A DNA stretch of 64,000 nt from Comamonas suwonensis. GTDB lineage: Bacteria; Pseudomonadota; Gammaproteobacteria; Burkholderiales; Burkholderiaceae_C. This document shows positions 55,181-64,000 of this stretch, in pieces. The translations under genes and the position numbers were made by a program. The DNA is taken from contig NZ_JABBCQ020000009.1 of the NCBI RefSeq assembly GCF_012844455.2, positions 160,512-224,511 on the forward strand, in the 5' to 3' direction. Position 1 is the stretch's first letter, and each line of letters begins with the position of its first letter. Under the pieces are notes generated by a model. That model searched no databases and was not told the DNA's origin. It was given only the letters and a program-made list of their open reading frames with translations.

Positions 55181-55390
55181 ATGAGTTCCAGCAACACCAT
55201 CAACCTGACCGCCCAGATCACCACCCTGAGCACTGCGCTGCGCATCGTTCTCGATGCCAGCTCCAATGCCGCTCAGGTACGCGAGCAACTGGCCACCGCG
55301 CTGAACCAGTCCATTCATGACGCGCAGGAAGAAGGGATGTGGGACAACGCCAGCGGTGTCAAAACCATCAAGGCCGCATTACTGGGTTGA
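55181..55390 (+). CDS. Hypothetical small helical protein (69 aa)
   Basis: ATG 55181 with CAAGGAC upstream. 69 aa, no signal peptide; a helical pattern with L-T-A-Q-I-T-T-L-S-T-A-L-R-I-V-L-D-A. An open frame extends to 55112. I do not recognise it. It ends just before a bidirectional terminator. Confidence 0.6.
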   Translation: MSSSNTINLTAQITTLSTALRIVLDASSNAAQVREQLATALNQSIHDAQEEGMWDNASGVKTIKAALLG

Positions 55391-55430
55391 TCTCCGTTGA
55401 TCGTTTGATGCACGGATCACCAAATCCATG

Positions 55431-55470
55431 AAAAAAGCCGGCCGGGCCATTTGCCCGCCGGCTTTCTTTA
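55431..55470. terminator. Bidirectional terminator between a small gene and the molybdenum hydroxylase
   Basis: AAAGCCGGC (55434-55442) and GCCGGCTTT (55457-55465) with A-run before and T-rich sequence after. It suits both convergent genes. Confidence 0.85.
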
Positions 55471-55501
55471 TCTAACCCTTAGGCCTCGCAGATCAGGTGA
55501 C

Positions 55502-57786
55502 CTAGCGAATCGGAAGCGATCTCACTCGCTTGCCTGTGGCGGCAAAAATGGCATTGGCCAAGGCCGGAGCCACGGCAGGCAATGGGGGCTCGCCCACGCC
55601 GCCCAGCGGGACATCCATGCCGCCGCCCACCAGATGGGTGCGAATGGTCTGTGGCTGGTCGGCATGGCGCAGCACTTCATAGTCATGGAAGTTGCTTTGC
55701 TGCACACGCCCCTTGGCAAAGGTGATTTCGCTGCTCATCGCCAAACTCATGCCCATGATGACGCCACCCTCCAGCTGCGAGCGAATGCGCTCGGGGTTGA
55801 TCTGCGGCCCGCAGTCCAGCGCGGTATCCACCGCAATCACTTTCACATTGCCTTTATCGTCGACTGCCGCTTCGACCACTACGGCGGAATAGCTCATAAA
55901 GCTGTAGCAGAAAGCCAGCCCGAGTCCATGGCCCTTGGGCAGTTTTCGGCCCCAACGCGCGCCACGTGTCGCCGCTTCAATCACAGCGCGCAGACGGCCT
56001 GTGTCATAAGGGTATAGCGTGGGCGATTCGGTGTAGTTCCAGCTATCGCTCAAGTCCTTTTCAGGATTGAGTTTGCGCGGCGGGCCAATCAGCTCCAGCG
56101 CGTATTGCTTGTGGTCTTTACCGGCACGATGGGCTAGCTCGGCGATAAAGCATTGCGCCGCAAATGCATGGGGAATGTTGTAGACCGAACGGAACCAGCC
56201 AATGCGGGTATGCGCCTCCACTTCGCCAGTCTCAATGCGCACATGGGGAATTTGGTAGGGCATGTTGATAGCCCCCATTCCCATTTCCATGCTGCTCTGG
56301 CCCTTGGCACCTTCCTGAAACAACGAGCTAATGCTGGGTGCTGCCGAACGGTGCAGCCAGGTCTGGGGCATGCCCTTGGCATCCAGCACGGACTCCAGAT
56401 GATCAGCTGCCACTGCGTGATAGAAGTCGTGCTGAATATCATCGTCACGCGTCCACACCACTTTGACGGGCGTGCCCGGCATGGTCTTGGCAATCAGCGC
56501 TGCCTCAACCGCGAAGTCCGGTTTGGACTTGCGGCCAAAAGCGCCGCCCAGCAGCAGCACATTGACCGTGACTTGCTCAAGCTTCAAGCCAAGAGCTGCA
56601 GCCACCAGCTCTCTGGCAGCTTCCGGTGCCTGCACCGAAGTCCAGATTTCACAATGGCTTTTGTCAGCCGACAACAGCGCAGTGGCCGTAGGCGGCTCCA
56701 TGGAGGCATGGGCCAAGTGCGGCACGTAGTAATCAGCCTTGACCAGAGCCTGGTTTCCCGCATTTTTAACAGCCGCCTCCAGATCACCGTTGCTGCGCAA
56801 AACCTTGCCCGGGCTGTTGGCTGACTTTTCCAGCTCCTTGCGGTATGCAGCCGAGTCATAACTGGCGTGCGGGCCCTCGTCCCAGTCCAGCACCAGCGCC
56901 TCGCGCCCCTTGGTGGCTGCCCAGGTATTGCGCGCCACCACAGCCACGCCGCCCAGCGGCTGAAATGCGGGCGCGCCCTTGTACGCAGGAATATCCACCA
57001 ACGCCTTCACGCCGGGCACGGCCAGCGCCTTGTCTTTTTGAGCGCTGCGCAACTTGGCACCCAGCACCGCAGGTCGGGCCACCACGGCATAGACCATGCC
57101 GGGCAGATGCTTGTCTTGTCCATAAACGGCCTTGCCTCTGCCAATGTCCGCCAGATCGACCACCGCCAGCTTGCCCTTGCCGATGTAGCGGAAGTCCGCA
57201 GCTTTTTTGAGCCGCAACGCATCGCCCTTTGGTATCGGTTGCTTGGCCGCATCCGCCGCCAACTCGCCATAACCGAAGCGCTTGCCGGTGGCGGTATGAA
57301 TCACCTCGTGCTGTACCGCCTTGACCTGCGCCACAGGAACGCCCCAACGGGCAGCAGCAGCGGCTTCCAGCATCTGGCGTGCGGCTGCGCCCACGCGGCG
57401 CATGGGGGCAAAGAAGTGGCGCACGCTGCGCGAGCCATCCACGTTCTGGTTACCGTATTTAGATTCAATGCCCTGCGCTTGAACCACGCTGACCTTGTCC
57501 CATCGCGCTTCCAGCTCATCAGCCACCACCATGGGCAGGCTGGTGCGCACTCCGGTGCCCATCTCGGCGCGGTGGGCAATGATGGTCACGGAGCCATCCG
57601 CCGCAATGCTGACAAAGACCAGCGGGTCATCGACCGTGCCGCCGGGCATGGAATCGGCACCGTATTTTTTAGCCTCTTGGGCATGGACCACGCCTTGCGC
57701 AGTGACCGCCAGACTGAAGACAAGACCCGCACTGCCCTGGAGCAGGATACGGCGTGAAATTTCAGGCGATGTTGCGATGTCTTGCA

Positions 57787-57790
<4 letters not shown>
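55502..57790 (-). CDS. Molybdenum hydroxylase large subunit, isoquinoline 1-oxidoreductase beta type
   Basis: 762 aa. Tat signal ([10 protein letters not shown]). Molybdopterin-binding motifs include G-G-A-F-G-R-K near residue 410, Q-S-S-M-E-M-G-M-G and the C-terminal [10 protein letters not shown] with the catalytic Glu at about 734. Two-subunit IorA/IorB layout, without a separate FAD subunit. Electrons would leave through the small Fe-S subunit to a cytochrome or quinone. The substrate (N-heterocycle or aldehyde) is not determinable. Overlaps the stop of the small subunit (ATGA). Confidence 0.92.
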
Positions 57791-58254
<464 letters not shown>

Positions 58255-58624
58255 GAGGGCTTCTTTCTTGGTATGGGGTGGAATTTGATCACAGTCAAAT
58301 CTGCACCCAGCATACAAACCCCTTGCCCCATCCGCCCAACCCTGGCGACAGCCTGTCAGACTGCGCAAGCCTGGGCACACCCAGAGTGAGAATAAAAAAT
58401 ACTTCAGCGCTTAGGCAAAATTCGCCAGAAGCTCCTTATTCGATAGTGCTCTCAGAAATATCAACAGCAACCAATCAGTGGCTTGGGCAGCAGACCACTT
58501 AATACCAAACACCTCCAGAAAACAACGATTGCAGTGATTCGTGGCGCTCTTATAGCCACAGCTATTTCAAATTCACCACCAATCAACAATAATTCTCATT
58601 CTCAAATAAAACAACAGTCGTATC
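58255..58624. other. Divergent promoter region between the molybdenum hydroxylase and the ECF sigma gene
   Basis: 370 bp without a supportable gene; it ends in the AT-rich Fur-box-like segment. Confidence 0.5.
58588..58606. promoter_or_regulatory. Fur-box-like operator upstream of the fecI-type gene
   Basis: AATAATTCTCATTCTCAAA; on the other strand TTTGAGAATGAGAATTATT, which fits the 6-1-6 GAGAAT-style Fur pattern. It lies about 20 bp before the ECF sigma start, the expected place for iron repression. Confidence 0.7.
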
Positions 58625-59137
58625 TTGTCTCAGCTCTCCAACGCCGCGCCCGACTTAGCCACGGTCTATGGGGATCACCATTCCTGGCTTCTGGGATGGC
58701 TACGGCGCAAGCTAAGGGGCTCCGATCATGCAGCCGACCTGGCTCAAGACACGTTTGTGCGCCTGCTGTCGGCCCAGGCGGAGCAGCGGGCCCTGGTGCT
58801 GCGCGAGCCGCGCGCCTATCTCACGACGGTGGCGCGCAACCTGCTCATCAACCATGTACAGCGCCTGGCGCTGGAGCAGGCCTGGATGGATGCCATGGCG
58901 CAGCTGCCCCAGCCCATGGCGCCCTCCCCCGAGCAACAGCTGCTGATTCTAGAGACCCTCTACCAGATCGATGCCATGCTGAACGGCTTGCCACCCAAGG
59001 TCCGCGAGGCCTTTCTGCTGTCTCAATTGGATGGCCTGACCTATGCGCAGGTGGCCCTGCAACTGGGCGTCACGGATCGCACCGTCAAGCGCTATATGGC
59101 TCAGGCGTTCGCGCAGTGCATTCTTCTGGCGATTTGA
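58625..59137 (+). CDS. FecI-like ECF sigma factor
   Basis: 170 aa. TTG 58625 is the only usable start before an in-frame stop at 58607, and no clear ribosome-binding site is seen. Sigma-70 region 2 (Y-G-D-H-H-S-W-L-L-G-W-L, A-A-D-L-A-Q-D-T-F-V-R-L-L) and region 4 (L-P-P-K-V-R-E-A-F-L-L-S-Q-L-D-G-L-T-Y-A-Q-V-A). FecI-type factors drive iron-uptake genes. It is followed by fecR-type and TonB receptor genes. Confidence 0.9.
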   Translation: MSQLSNAAPDLATVYGDHHSWLLGWLRRKLRGSDHAADLAQDTFVRLLSAQAEQRALVLREPRAYLTTVARNLLINHVQRLALEQAWMDAMAQLPQPMAPSPEQQLLILETLYQIDAMLNGLPPKVREAFLLSQLDGLTYAQVALQLGVTDRTVKRYMAQAFAQCILLAI

Positions 59138-59141
59138 GTCC

Positions 59142-60155
59142 ATGACCTCAGCGCACCCTGCTTCAGAAATCGATCCCTGCGTGGCGCTGCAAGCGGCCGA
59201 GTGGCTGGTGCGGCTGCAAACTGAGGGGAATACTCCCACTCACCAAGCCGAGCTCTTGCGCTGGCGCTCCTCGGACCCGCGCCATGAAATAGCCTGGCAA
59301 CGCGCGGAGCGGGTGCTTGGCAAGCTCAGTGCTGGCCGAGCTGGTGCCGATATCAGCGCCGACAACCGGCTGGGAGCCTTGAGCGCGGCCGCACTGCGCG
59401 AGTCCAGCCGCTCACAGCGGCGCATGGCCACTCGGCTGCTGGCCGCAGCCATTGTGGCGGGGCCCGTCGGCTACGCCAGCTGGCGCCTAGCGCCGTGGAA
59501 CGAGTGGTCTGCCGATATGCGCACCGCAACCGGCGAGCGGCGCGAGACAAAACTGGCCGACGGCAGCATCATTCAGCTCGATACCGGCAGCGCTGTTGAC
59601 TTGGCCTTCTCCTCGTCGGAGCGACGCCTGATTCTGCGCTCAGGCGCCGTCTGGATTCAGACGGCGACCGATAGCGCGCAGCGTCCTTTTCTGGTGCAGA
59701 CCAGCGAAGGCACGGTTCGCGCACTGGGAACGCGCTACACCGTGCGCATGGACCCCAGATCCAGGGGCGCAGCAGCGCGCTCGCTGATTGCCGTGCAACA
59801 CGGTGCCGTAGAGCTCCAACCTGCTAAAGGCGGCAGGGCTGTGCGTCTGGATGCGGGAAGCCAGACGCGTATGACGGCTGAACATATAGACTTGCCCGAG
59901 CCTGCCAGCCTTGCCGCCGACGGCTGGACACACGGCGTGCTGTATGCAGAAAAAACCCCGCTGGGCATCTTCGCCACCGAGCTCTCGCGCTACCGGCCCG
60001 GCATTGTGCGCTGCGATCCAGCGGTCGCGGCCTTGCCGGTCAGCGGTGCCTTTCAATTGCGCAATACCGATGAGGCCCTGATGGCTCTGGCAGCATCGCT
60101 GCCCGTGAAAATTCTGCAGCGCACCAGCTACTGGATCACCATAGGCCCGCGCTGA
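59142..60155 (+). CDS. FecR-like anti-sigma / signal transducer
   Basis: 337 aa from ATG 59142, four bases after the sigma gene. Cytosolic N-terminus with the FecR pattern A-A-E-W-L-V-R-L and H-E-I-A-W-Q-R-A. A single membrane helix lies around residue 100-115, followed by the periplasmic FecR domain (T-A-T-G-E-R-R-E-T-K-L-A-D-G-S, R-A-L-G-T-R-Y-T-V). It holds or activates the sigma factor on a signal from the receptor. Confidence 0.92.
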   Translation: MTSAHPASEIDPCVALQAAEWLVRLQTEGNTPTHQAELLRWRSSDPRHEIAWQRAERVLGKLSAGRAGADISADNRLGALSAAALRESSRSQRRMATRLLAAAIVAGPVGYASWRLAPWNEWSADMRTATGERRETKLADGSIIQLDTGSAVDLAFSSSERRLILRSGAVWIQTATDSAQRPFLVQTSEGTVRALGTRYTVRMDPRSRGAAARSLIAVQHGAVELQPAKGGRAVRLDAGSQTRMTAEHIDLPEPASLAADGWTHGVLYAEKTPLGIFATELSRYRPGIVRCDPAVAALPVSGAFQLRNTDEALMALAASLPVKILQRTSYWITIGPR

Positions 60156-60258
60156 AATTTCCGATTTTTTCCGCCTTCCATGTCCCCTTTTGTCAGGACG
60201 CCGGTCATACCCATAAGACAAGCAATTCATCGGCGTTTCTTCAAAAGGATTCCACTCC

Positions 60259-62745
60259 ATGGCCCCGGCACAGCGCATCTCTAGGCATACTTTCGCGACC
60301 TCCATCTCCCGTGCGGGATTCCGGCATAGTTCTCTGCAAGCCGCATTGATCTTGCTCCTGGGAGCGGCAGGTGCCAGCACCGTTCAGGCACAGCCTGTCT
60401 CCAGCGCCAGCAGCGCACAGGCTTTGCGTGAATACAGCATTCCCCAGGGGCCACTAAGCCAGGCCCTATCCCGTTTTGCAGGCGAATCGGGCGTGACACT
60501 GTCCGCAGGCTCAGCCTTGATGGGCGATATCCAGTCACCGGGCCTCCGCGGCAGATTCGCTGTGATCAGCGGCTTCGTCCAGCTGCTGCAAGGCACGGGA
60601 CTCGAAGCGGTGCAGACCAGCCCTGGCATCTTTGTGCTGCGCAAAAGCAATATCTCGCTGCCTGCCGCAAGCGCCACGGCCCCCAGCCTGGCCGAAGTCT
60701 TGGTGACCGCACCTGCGGAAACCTCGACCTTTTCGGAAGACTCGGTCTCGTATGCGGCGCAGACCGTCACCATTGGCAAGAGCGCGCAAAGTTTGCGCGA
60801 GATTCCGCAGTCGGTGTCCGTGGTCACGCGCCAGATGCTGGAAGACCAGAACATCCAGAGCCTTGATGACGCCATGCGCACCGTGCCCGGCGTGACCGTG
60901 GAGCCCGGCAGTACCGGAGGCAACCACGGCAACTTCTATCTGCGTGGTTACGCCGTGGATACCGTGCAGATCGACGGTGTGAACACGCCGGCAAGCACTG
61001 GCAATGACTTGTCCACCGGATTCGGCATGGCCATCTACGACCGTATCGAAGTGCTGCGCGGCCCCGCCGGACTGTTCCAGGGAGCCGGCGATCCGGGAGG
61101 ATCGATTAACCTGGTGCGCAAACGCCCCAAGGCAAAGGCGGAGTTCAACACCCAGCTGTCTGCCGGATCGTGGAACCGCTACTACGCCGAAGCCGACATG
61201 ACCGGGCCGCTGAGCAAAGACGGACGCATCCGCGGCCGCTTGGTTACGGCCTATCAGGATCACGGCTCCTTCGTGGATCATGTGTACTCCAGAAAACCCC
61301 TGGTCTACGGCGTGGTGGAGGCCGATCTCACACCAGCCACCATGCTCACGGCCGGTGCGAGCTACCAAGAATACAAGGGCCGACCAGCATTCGGACTGCC
61401 AGCCTATCCCGACGGCAGACTGCTGGACATTCCGCGCTCCAGCTATCTGGACCCGATCTGGAACCACATTACCGAGCGCAACACCGAATACTTCGCCGAG
61501 CTGCAACACCGCCTGGACAATGGCGGGCAGGTCAAGCTCAGCGCCACCTATCGCGAGCAAGACGAGCCCTCGCGCCTGTTTGGCTGGTCGGATTGCGCCG
61601 CCGATCCTGCCACCGGCGACAGCTGCCTCATCAGCTGGGCCTACCGCAGCCACTGGAAGACGCATGGACTCGATGGCTTCATCAGCACCCCCTTCAGCGC
61701 CTTCGGTTCAGCCAACAACGAGCTGACCGTGGGAGCAGACTACCGCAAGGTACATAAGAATTTCCAGTACGGCGGAGGCAACGATGCGCCCATCAACATC
61801 TTCAACCCGGACAACAACGTCCCCCAACCGACCAACTACACGTTCTCCAACGGCAATGACAATCGCACAGAACAATATGGTATCTATGGACGTGCCAATC
61901 TGCGCCCGGCCAGCGGCGTGCTGCTCAGCATGGGCGGACGCATGAGCTGGTGGGACAACCATGCCGTCAACCGCAACGCCTATTTCAATCAGTTCTCGGA
62001 GAGCAACACCCGCATCAGCGGCAAGTTTACGCCCTATGCCGGCCTGGTACTGGACCTGAACGAACAGCTGTCCGCCTACGCCAGCTACACGCGCATTTTT
62101 GCGCCACAGACTGCCAACGATGCCGCAGGCAATACGCTGCGCCCGCGTGTCGGCCAACAGTTCGAAGCCGGCCTCAAGGGCGAGTGGCTGAACAAGCAAC
62201 TCAACGGCCGTGCCGCCATCTTCCGCATGGAAGATACCAACCGCGCGATGACCGACCCCGCCAATCCGCTGTTCTCCGTCGCCTCCGGCAAAATGCGCAG
62301 CCAGGGCGTGGAAGCTGAGGTCAATGGCCGCATTGCGCCGGGATGGAATCTGTCTGTGGGCTATGCCTATACCCAGACCAAGACGCTGGAAGGCACGCCG
62401 GATGAAAAGGCCCAGCTCTACACCTTCATTGCCCCACGCCACAATTTCAATCTGTGGACCCGTTACCAGTTCGGTGCAGGCGCTCTCGAAGGCTTCAGCG
62501 TGGGTGCAGGCCTGCGCAGCACCAGCCGCATGTACCGCCTCAACGGTGACGTGAAATTCTCCCAGGGCCCAGTCACCACGGCGGCACTGCAGATCGGCTA
62601 CCGCTTTAACAAGAACCTGGATGCCACGCTGACCGTCAACAACTTGTTCGACAAGGTCTACTACCAGCGCGTGTGGGCCGCTTACGGATCCAACTACTTT
62701 GGCGATCCGCGCAATGTGATGGTGACTCTGCGCGGGAAGTTCTAA
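60259..62745 (+). CDS. TonB-dependent siderophore receptor with signalling (STN) domain
   Basis: 828 aa. Signal peptide (about 1-44, V-Q-A-Q). STN/secretin N-terminal domain follows at about 55-110 (Y-S-I-P-Q-G-P-L-S-Q-A-L-S). This transducing domain contacts FecR. The TonB box and plug come next (P-Q-S-V-S-V-V-T-R-Q-M-L, G-A-G-D-P-G-G-S-I-N-L-V-R-K-R-P), then the barrel, ending L-R-G-K-F. It fits FpvA/FhuE-like ferric siderophore receptors. Ligand unknown. Confidence 0.94.
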   Translation: MAPAQRISRHTFATSISRAGFRHSSLQAALILLLGAAGASTVQAQPVSSASSAQALREYSIPQGPLSQALSRFAGESGVTLSAGSALMGDIQSPGLRGRFAVISGFVQLLQGTGLEAVQTSPGIFVLRKSNISLPAASATAPSLAEVLVTAPAETSTFSEDSVSYAAQTVTIGKSAQSLREIPQSVSVVTRQMLEDQNIQSLDDAMRTVPGVTVEPGSTGGNHGNFYLRGYAVDTVQIDGVNTPASTGNDLSTGFGMAIYDRIEVLRGPAGLFQGAGDPGGSINLVRKRPKAKAEFNTQLSAGSWNRYYAEADMTGPLSKDGRIRGRLVTAYQDHGSFVDHVYSRKPLVYGVVEADLTPATMLTAGASYQEYKGRPAFGLPAYPDGRLLDIPRSSYLDPIWNHITERNTEYFAELQHRLDNGGQVKLSATYREQDEPSRLFGWSDCAADPATGDSCLISWAYRSHWKTHGLDGFISTPFSAFGSANNELTVGADYRKVHKNFQYGGGNDAPINIFNPDNNVPQPTNYTFSNGNDNRTEQYGIYGRANLRPASGVLLSMGGRMSWWDNHAVNRNAYFNQFSESNTRISGKFTPYAGLVLDLNEQLSAYASYTRIFAPQTANDAAGNTLRPRVGQQFEAGLKGEWLNKQLNGRAAIFRMEDTNRAMTDPANPLFSVASGKMRSQGVEAEVNGRIAPGWNLSVGYAYTQTKTLEGTPDEKAQLYTFIAPRHNFNLWTRYQFGAGALEGFSVGAGLRSTSRMYRLNGDVKFSQGPVTTAALQIGYRFNKNLDATLTVNNLFDKVYYQRVWAAYGSNYFGDPRNVMVTLRGKF

Positions 62746-63402
62746 GGCATCCAGGCTCCGCCACGCGCTGGCACTGTGTCAACACGTTGGAGTCGGACAG
62801 AGTGTTTCGGCAAGCCGCTTCAAGAGCAAGAGGTGGCTTGCCTGTCCTAAGAACCGTGGTCCAGCCTAGATGGCGAGCAACAGCCTCTGCAAACGGCTGG
62901 GAGTTCCACATTTAAGCGCAGGCCAAAGCTATTGCAGCTCACGACCAGGCTGAGCACCCTCGCTCCCCTGCTTGGCAGGCGTTGTTGCACAAATGCCGTC
63001 CTCAGCTAGCGTAGGCTGGGGAGATGAGTGAGACGAGCTGGGGTCGGCGCAAATTGGTCACAGACAATAAAGTTCTGTTTCTTGCTGCCTCGATGCGGCG
63101 ACTGCGTGAATGAGCCAAGAGACAAATGTCTTGTCCCAGAAAAAGCCAAGCTTCTGTTGCCAATGCCAATAAAGTTCTGTCCTGCGTAAGCAAGACAACT
63201 CGAACTGAGGACTCAGACCACTACTCCACAGTTACCAACGACGTGAGAGGCGCATGCCTTTAGTCATCCCATTTGCTATTTGCAATGGATTTATCCGCAC
63301 AGTGGGCTGGAAGTTCGTGAGTGAAAGGGAAAATTTTGCAAAATTTCCCCTTTCAACTAGGACACAAGTACTAAGTAGGCATTCTCTTTATTGAGACTCT
63401 AT
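62746..63402. other. Non-coding region with possible IS remnant and a repeat
   Basis: 657 bp without a supportable gene. A 91-codon frame at 62636-62911 on the minus strand overlaps the receptor and is not trusted. GGCGTTGTTGCACAAAT near 62979 resembles an IS5-type terminus. CAATAAAGTTCTGT occurs at 63065-63078 and 63167-63180. The end is AT-rich. Confidence 0.4.
63065..63180. repeat. Direct repeat of CAATAAAGTTCTGT
   Basis: The 14-mer occurs at 63065-63078 and 63167-63180, 102 bp apart. It may be the edges of a small decayed element. Purpose is unknown. Confidence 0.45.
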
Positions 63403-63453
63403 AATTTCCTTTAAATGGTAAAGATACAGCTTCATTACCATTTAAAGGAAATT
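63403..63453. promoter_or_regulatory. Perfect 19-bp inverted repeat upstream of the HipB-like gene
   Basis: AATTTCCTTTAAATGGTAA (63403-63421) and its exact reverse complement TTACCATTTAAAGGAAATT (63435-63453), with a 13-base spacer. It ends 15 bp before the ATG at 63469. It is the probable autoregulatory operator of that repressor. Confidence 0.75.
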
Positions 63454-63468
63454 TCAGCCACATAGCTT

Positions 63469-63798
63469 ATGAAAAAATCGTCCGACACCGCGATGTTCCC
63501 CCTTGAGGCAGAAGATGCCGTACTGCTCATGGGTAAAAAGATACGAATGGCCCGTCGTATCCGCGAGATGACTCAGCAACACCTTGCCGATGGCACTGAG
63601 ATGTCTTTGAACACTGTCGTAAAGATGGAGGCCGGCCACCCTGGTGTGCAATTTGGCTTCTACCTGAAGGCTCTCTGGGCCTTAGATCTCATTGACGACT
63701 TCACCAGCCAACTGAGGAATGTAGGCATTAACGAAACTGAGTTCTCTCTGGTCGAGTCAAACCTACCTAAAACCGTGCGCAAAAAATTAAAACGTTAA
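63469..63798 (+). CDS. HipB-like XRE-family transcriptional regulator (antitoxin type)
   Basis: 109 aa. The XRE HTH (I-R-E-M-T-Q-Q-H-L-A-D-G-T-E-M-S-L-N-T-V-V-K-M-E-A-G-H-P-G-V-Q-F-G) ends in the L-K-A-L-W-A-L-D-L-I-D-D segment common in antitoxins that accompany HipA kinases. The C-terminal tail is Lys/Arg-rich. No HipA start is seen in the remaining 200 bp. The region is AT-rich compared with the core genome. Confidence 0.72.
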   Translation: MKKSSDTAMFPLEAEDAVLLMGKKIRMARRIREMTQQHLADGTEMSLNTVVKMEAGHPGVQFGFYLKALWALDLIDDFTSQLRNVGINETEFSLVESNLPKTVRKKLKR

Positions 63799-64000
63799 GC
63801 GAGGCTACGAAACCTGTGTGGATCTGGCTACCTGGGAAAGCAAATGACTAAAGGCAACAGTTCACTGAAGGAGATTCACGACTAATCTTCATGTCGCATG
63901 CATGTCAAGAATTCGGGAGTGACGTCTCTGTCATGTTGAACATGATTTATTTGAAGCCACTCCCCACGTGTAGCAAGAGCATCTAAATTTGAAGCTGGAG

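Noticed and set aside
62636..62911. 91-codon minus-strand frame over the receptor C-terminus
   Set aside because: It overlaps a solid gene on the other strand and matches nothing I recognise.
62979..62996. IS5-type end GTTGTTGCACAAAT
   Set aside because: Only a short terminus-like string with no transposase or second end, so no element is annotated.

Overview
The window reads as a chromosomal segment of a GC-rich betaproteobacterium of the Comamonadaceae, most likely Comamonas. This is inferred from protein character and gene neighbourhoods (DUF3460-scpA, gpsA-secB-grxC-rhodanese-gpmA-ctpA-moeB, coaD/rsmD/M16/ftsY, lysR-lysA) and from two families of short intergenic repeats of a Comamonadaceae-like type. 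No database search was possible. No rRNA, tRNA or CRISPR array was recognised.

Layout. 1-0.8 kb: 3' end of metG, then a small lipoprotein. 1.5-7.2 kb: a periplasmic sulfur-oxidation cluster (mono-haem FccA-like cytochrome, FccB flavoprotein, YeeE/YedE permease, a second FccB paralogue lacking the FAD-linking cysteine, SoxY, SoxZ). 7.2-21.2 kb: housekeeping genes (YitT, BamE-like lipoprotein, DUF3460-scpA, queE-queD, porin, panD, CHMI-like isomerase, DTW protein, YiaA-like protein, DUF4274 protein, pabB-pabC, DUF4148, Crp/Fnr regulator, panB-panC).

21.5-30.6 kb is an accessory, lower-GC stretch of small stress-type proteins: a ferritin-like protein, a periplasmic protein with three C-x10-C repeats, a Pro-rich peptide, a gene broken by an amber codon, a 19-cysteine copper-storage-like four-helix protein, an alpha/beta hydrolase and several disordered small proteins. 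It carries an IS3-family element that truncates a DUF883 gene and an IS110/IS1111-type element with a frameshifted transposase.

30.6-42.8 kb: MaoC, SulP, phasin-like protein, LysR/lysA, DMT exporter, gpsA-secB-grxC-rhodanese, gpmA, ctpA and a MoeB/ThiF-type E1. 42.9-46.8 kb: a receiver-only protein, a NarL-type regulator and a CHASE3 histidine kinase, followed by DUF1328, YqjD-like and BON-domain envelope-stress genes. 46.9-55.4 kb: zinc-peptidase-like protein, coaD, rsmD, a catalytic/non-catalytic M16 pair, divergent ftsY, cutA, a panE-like reductase and a small protein. 55.5-58.3 kb: a two-subunit molybdenum hydroxylase of the isoquinoline 1-oxidoreductase type. 58.6-62.7 kb: a FecI/FecR/TonB-receptor iron-uptake unit behind a Fur-box-like site. 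63.4-63.8 kb: a HipB-like regulator behind a perfect 19-bp inverted repeat.

The window holds panB, panC, panD, a panE-like gene and coaD, which covers most of the route from aspartate and ketoisovalerate to CoA, though in separate transcription units.
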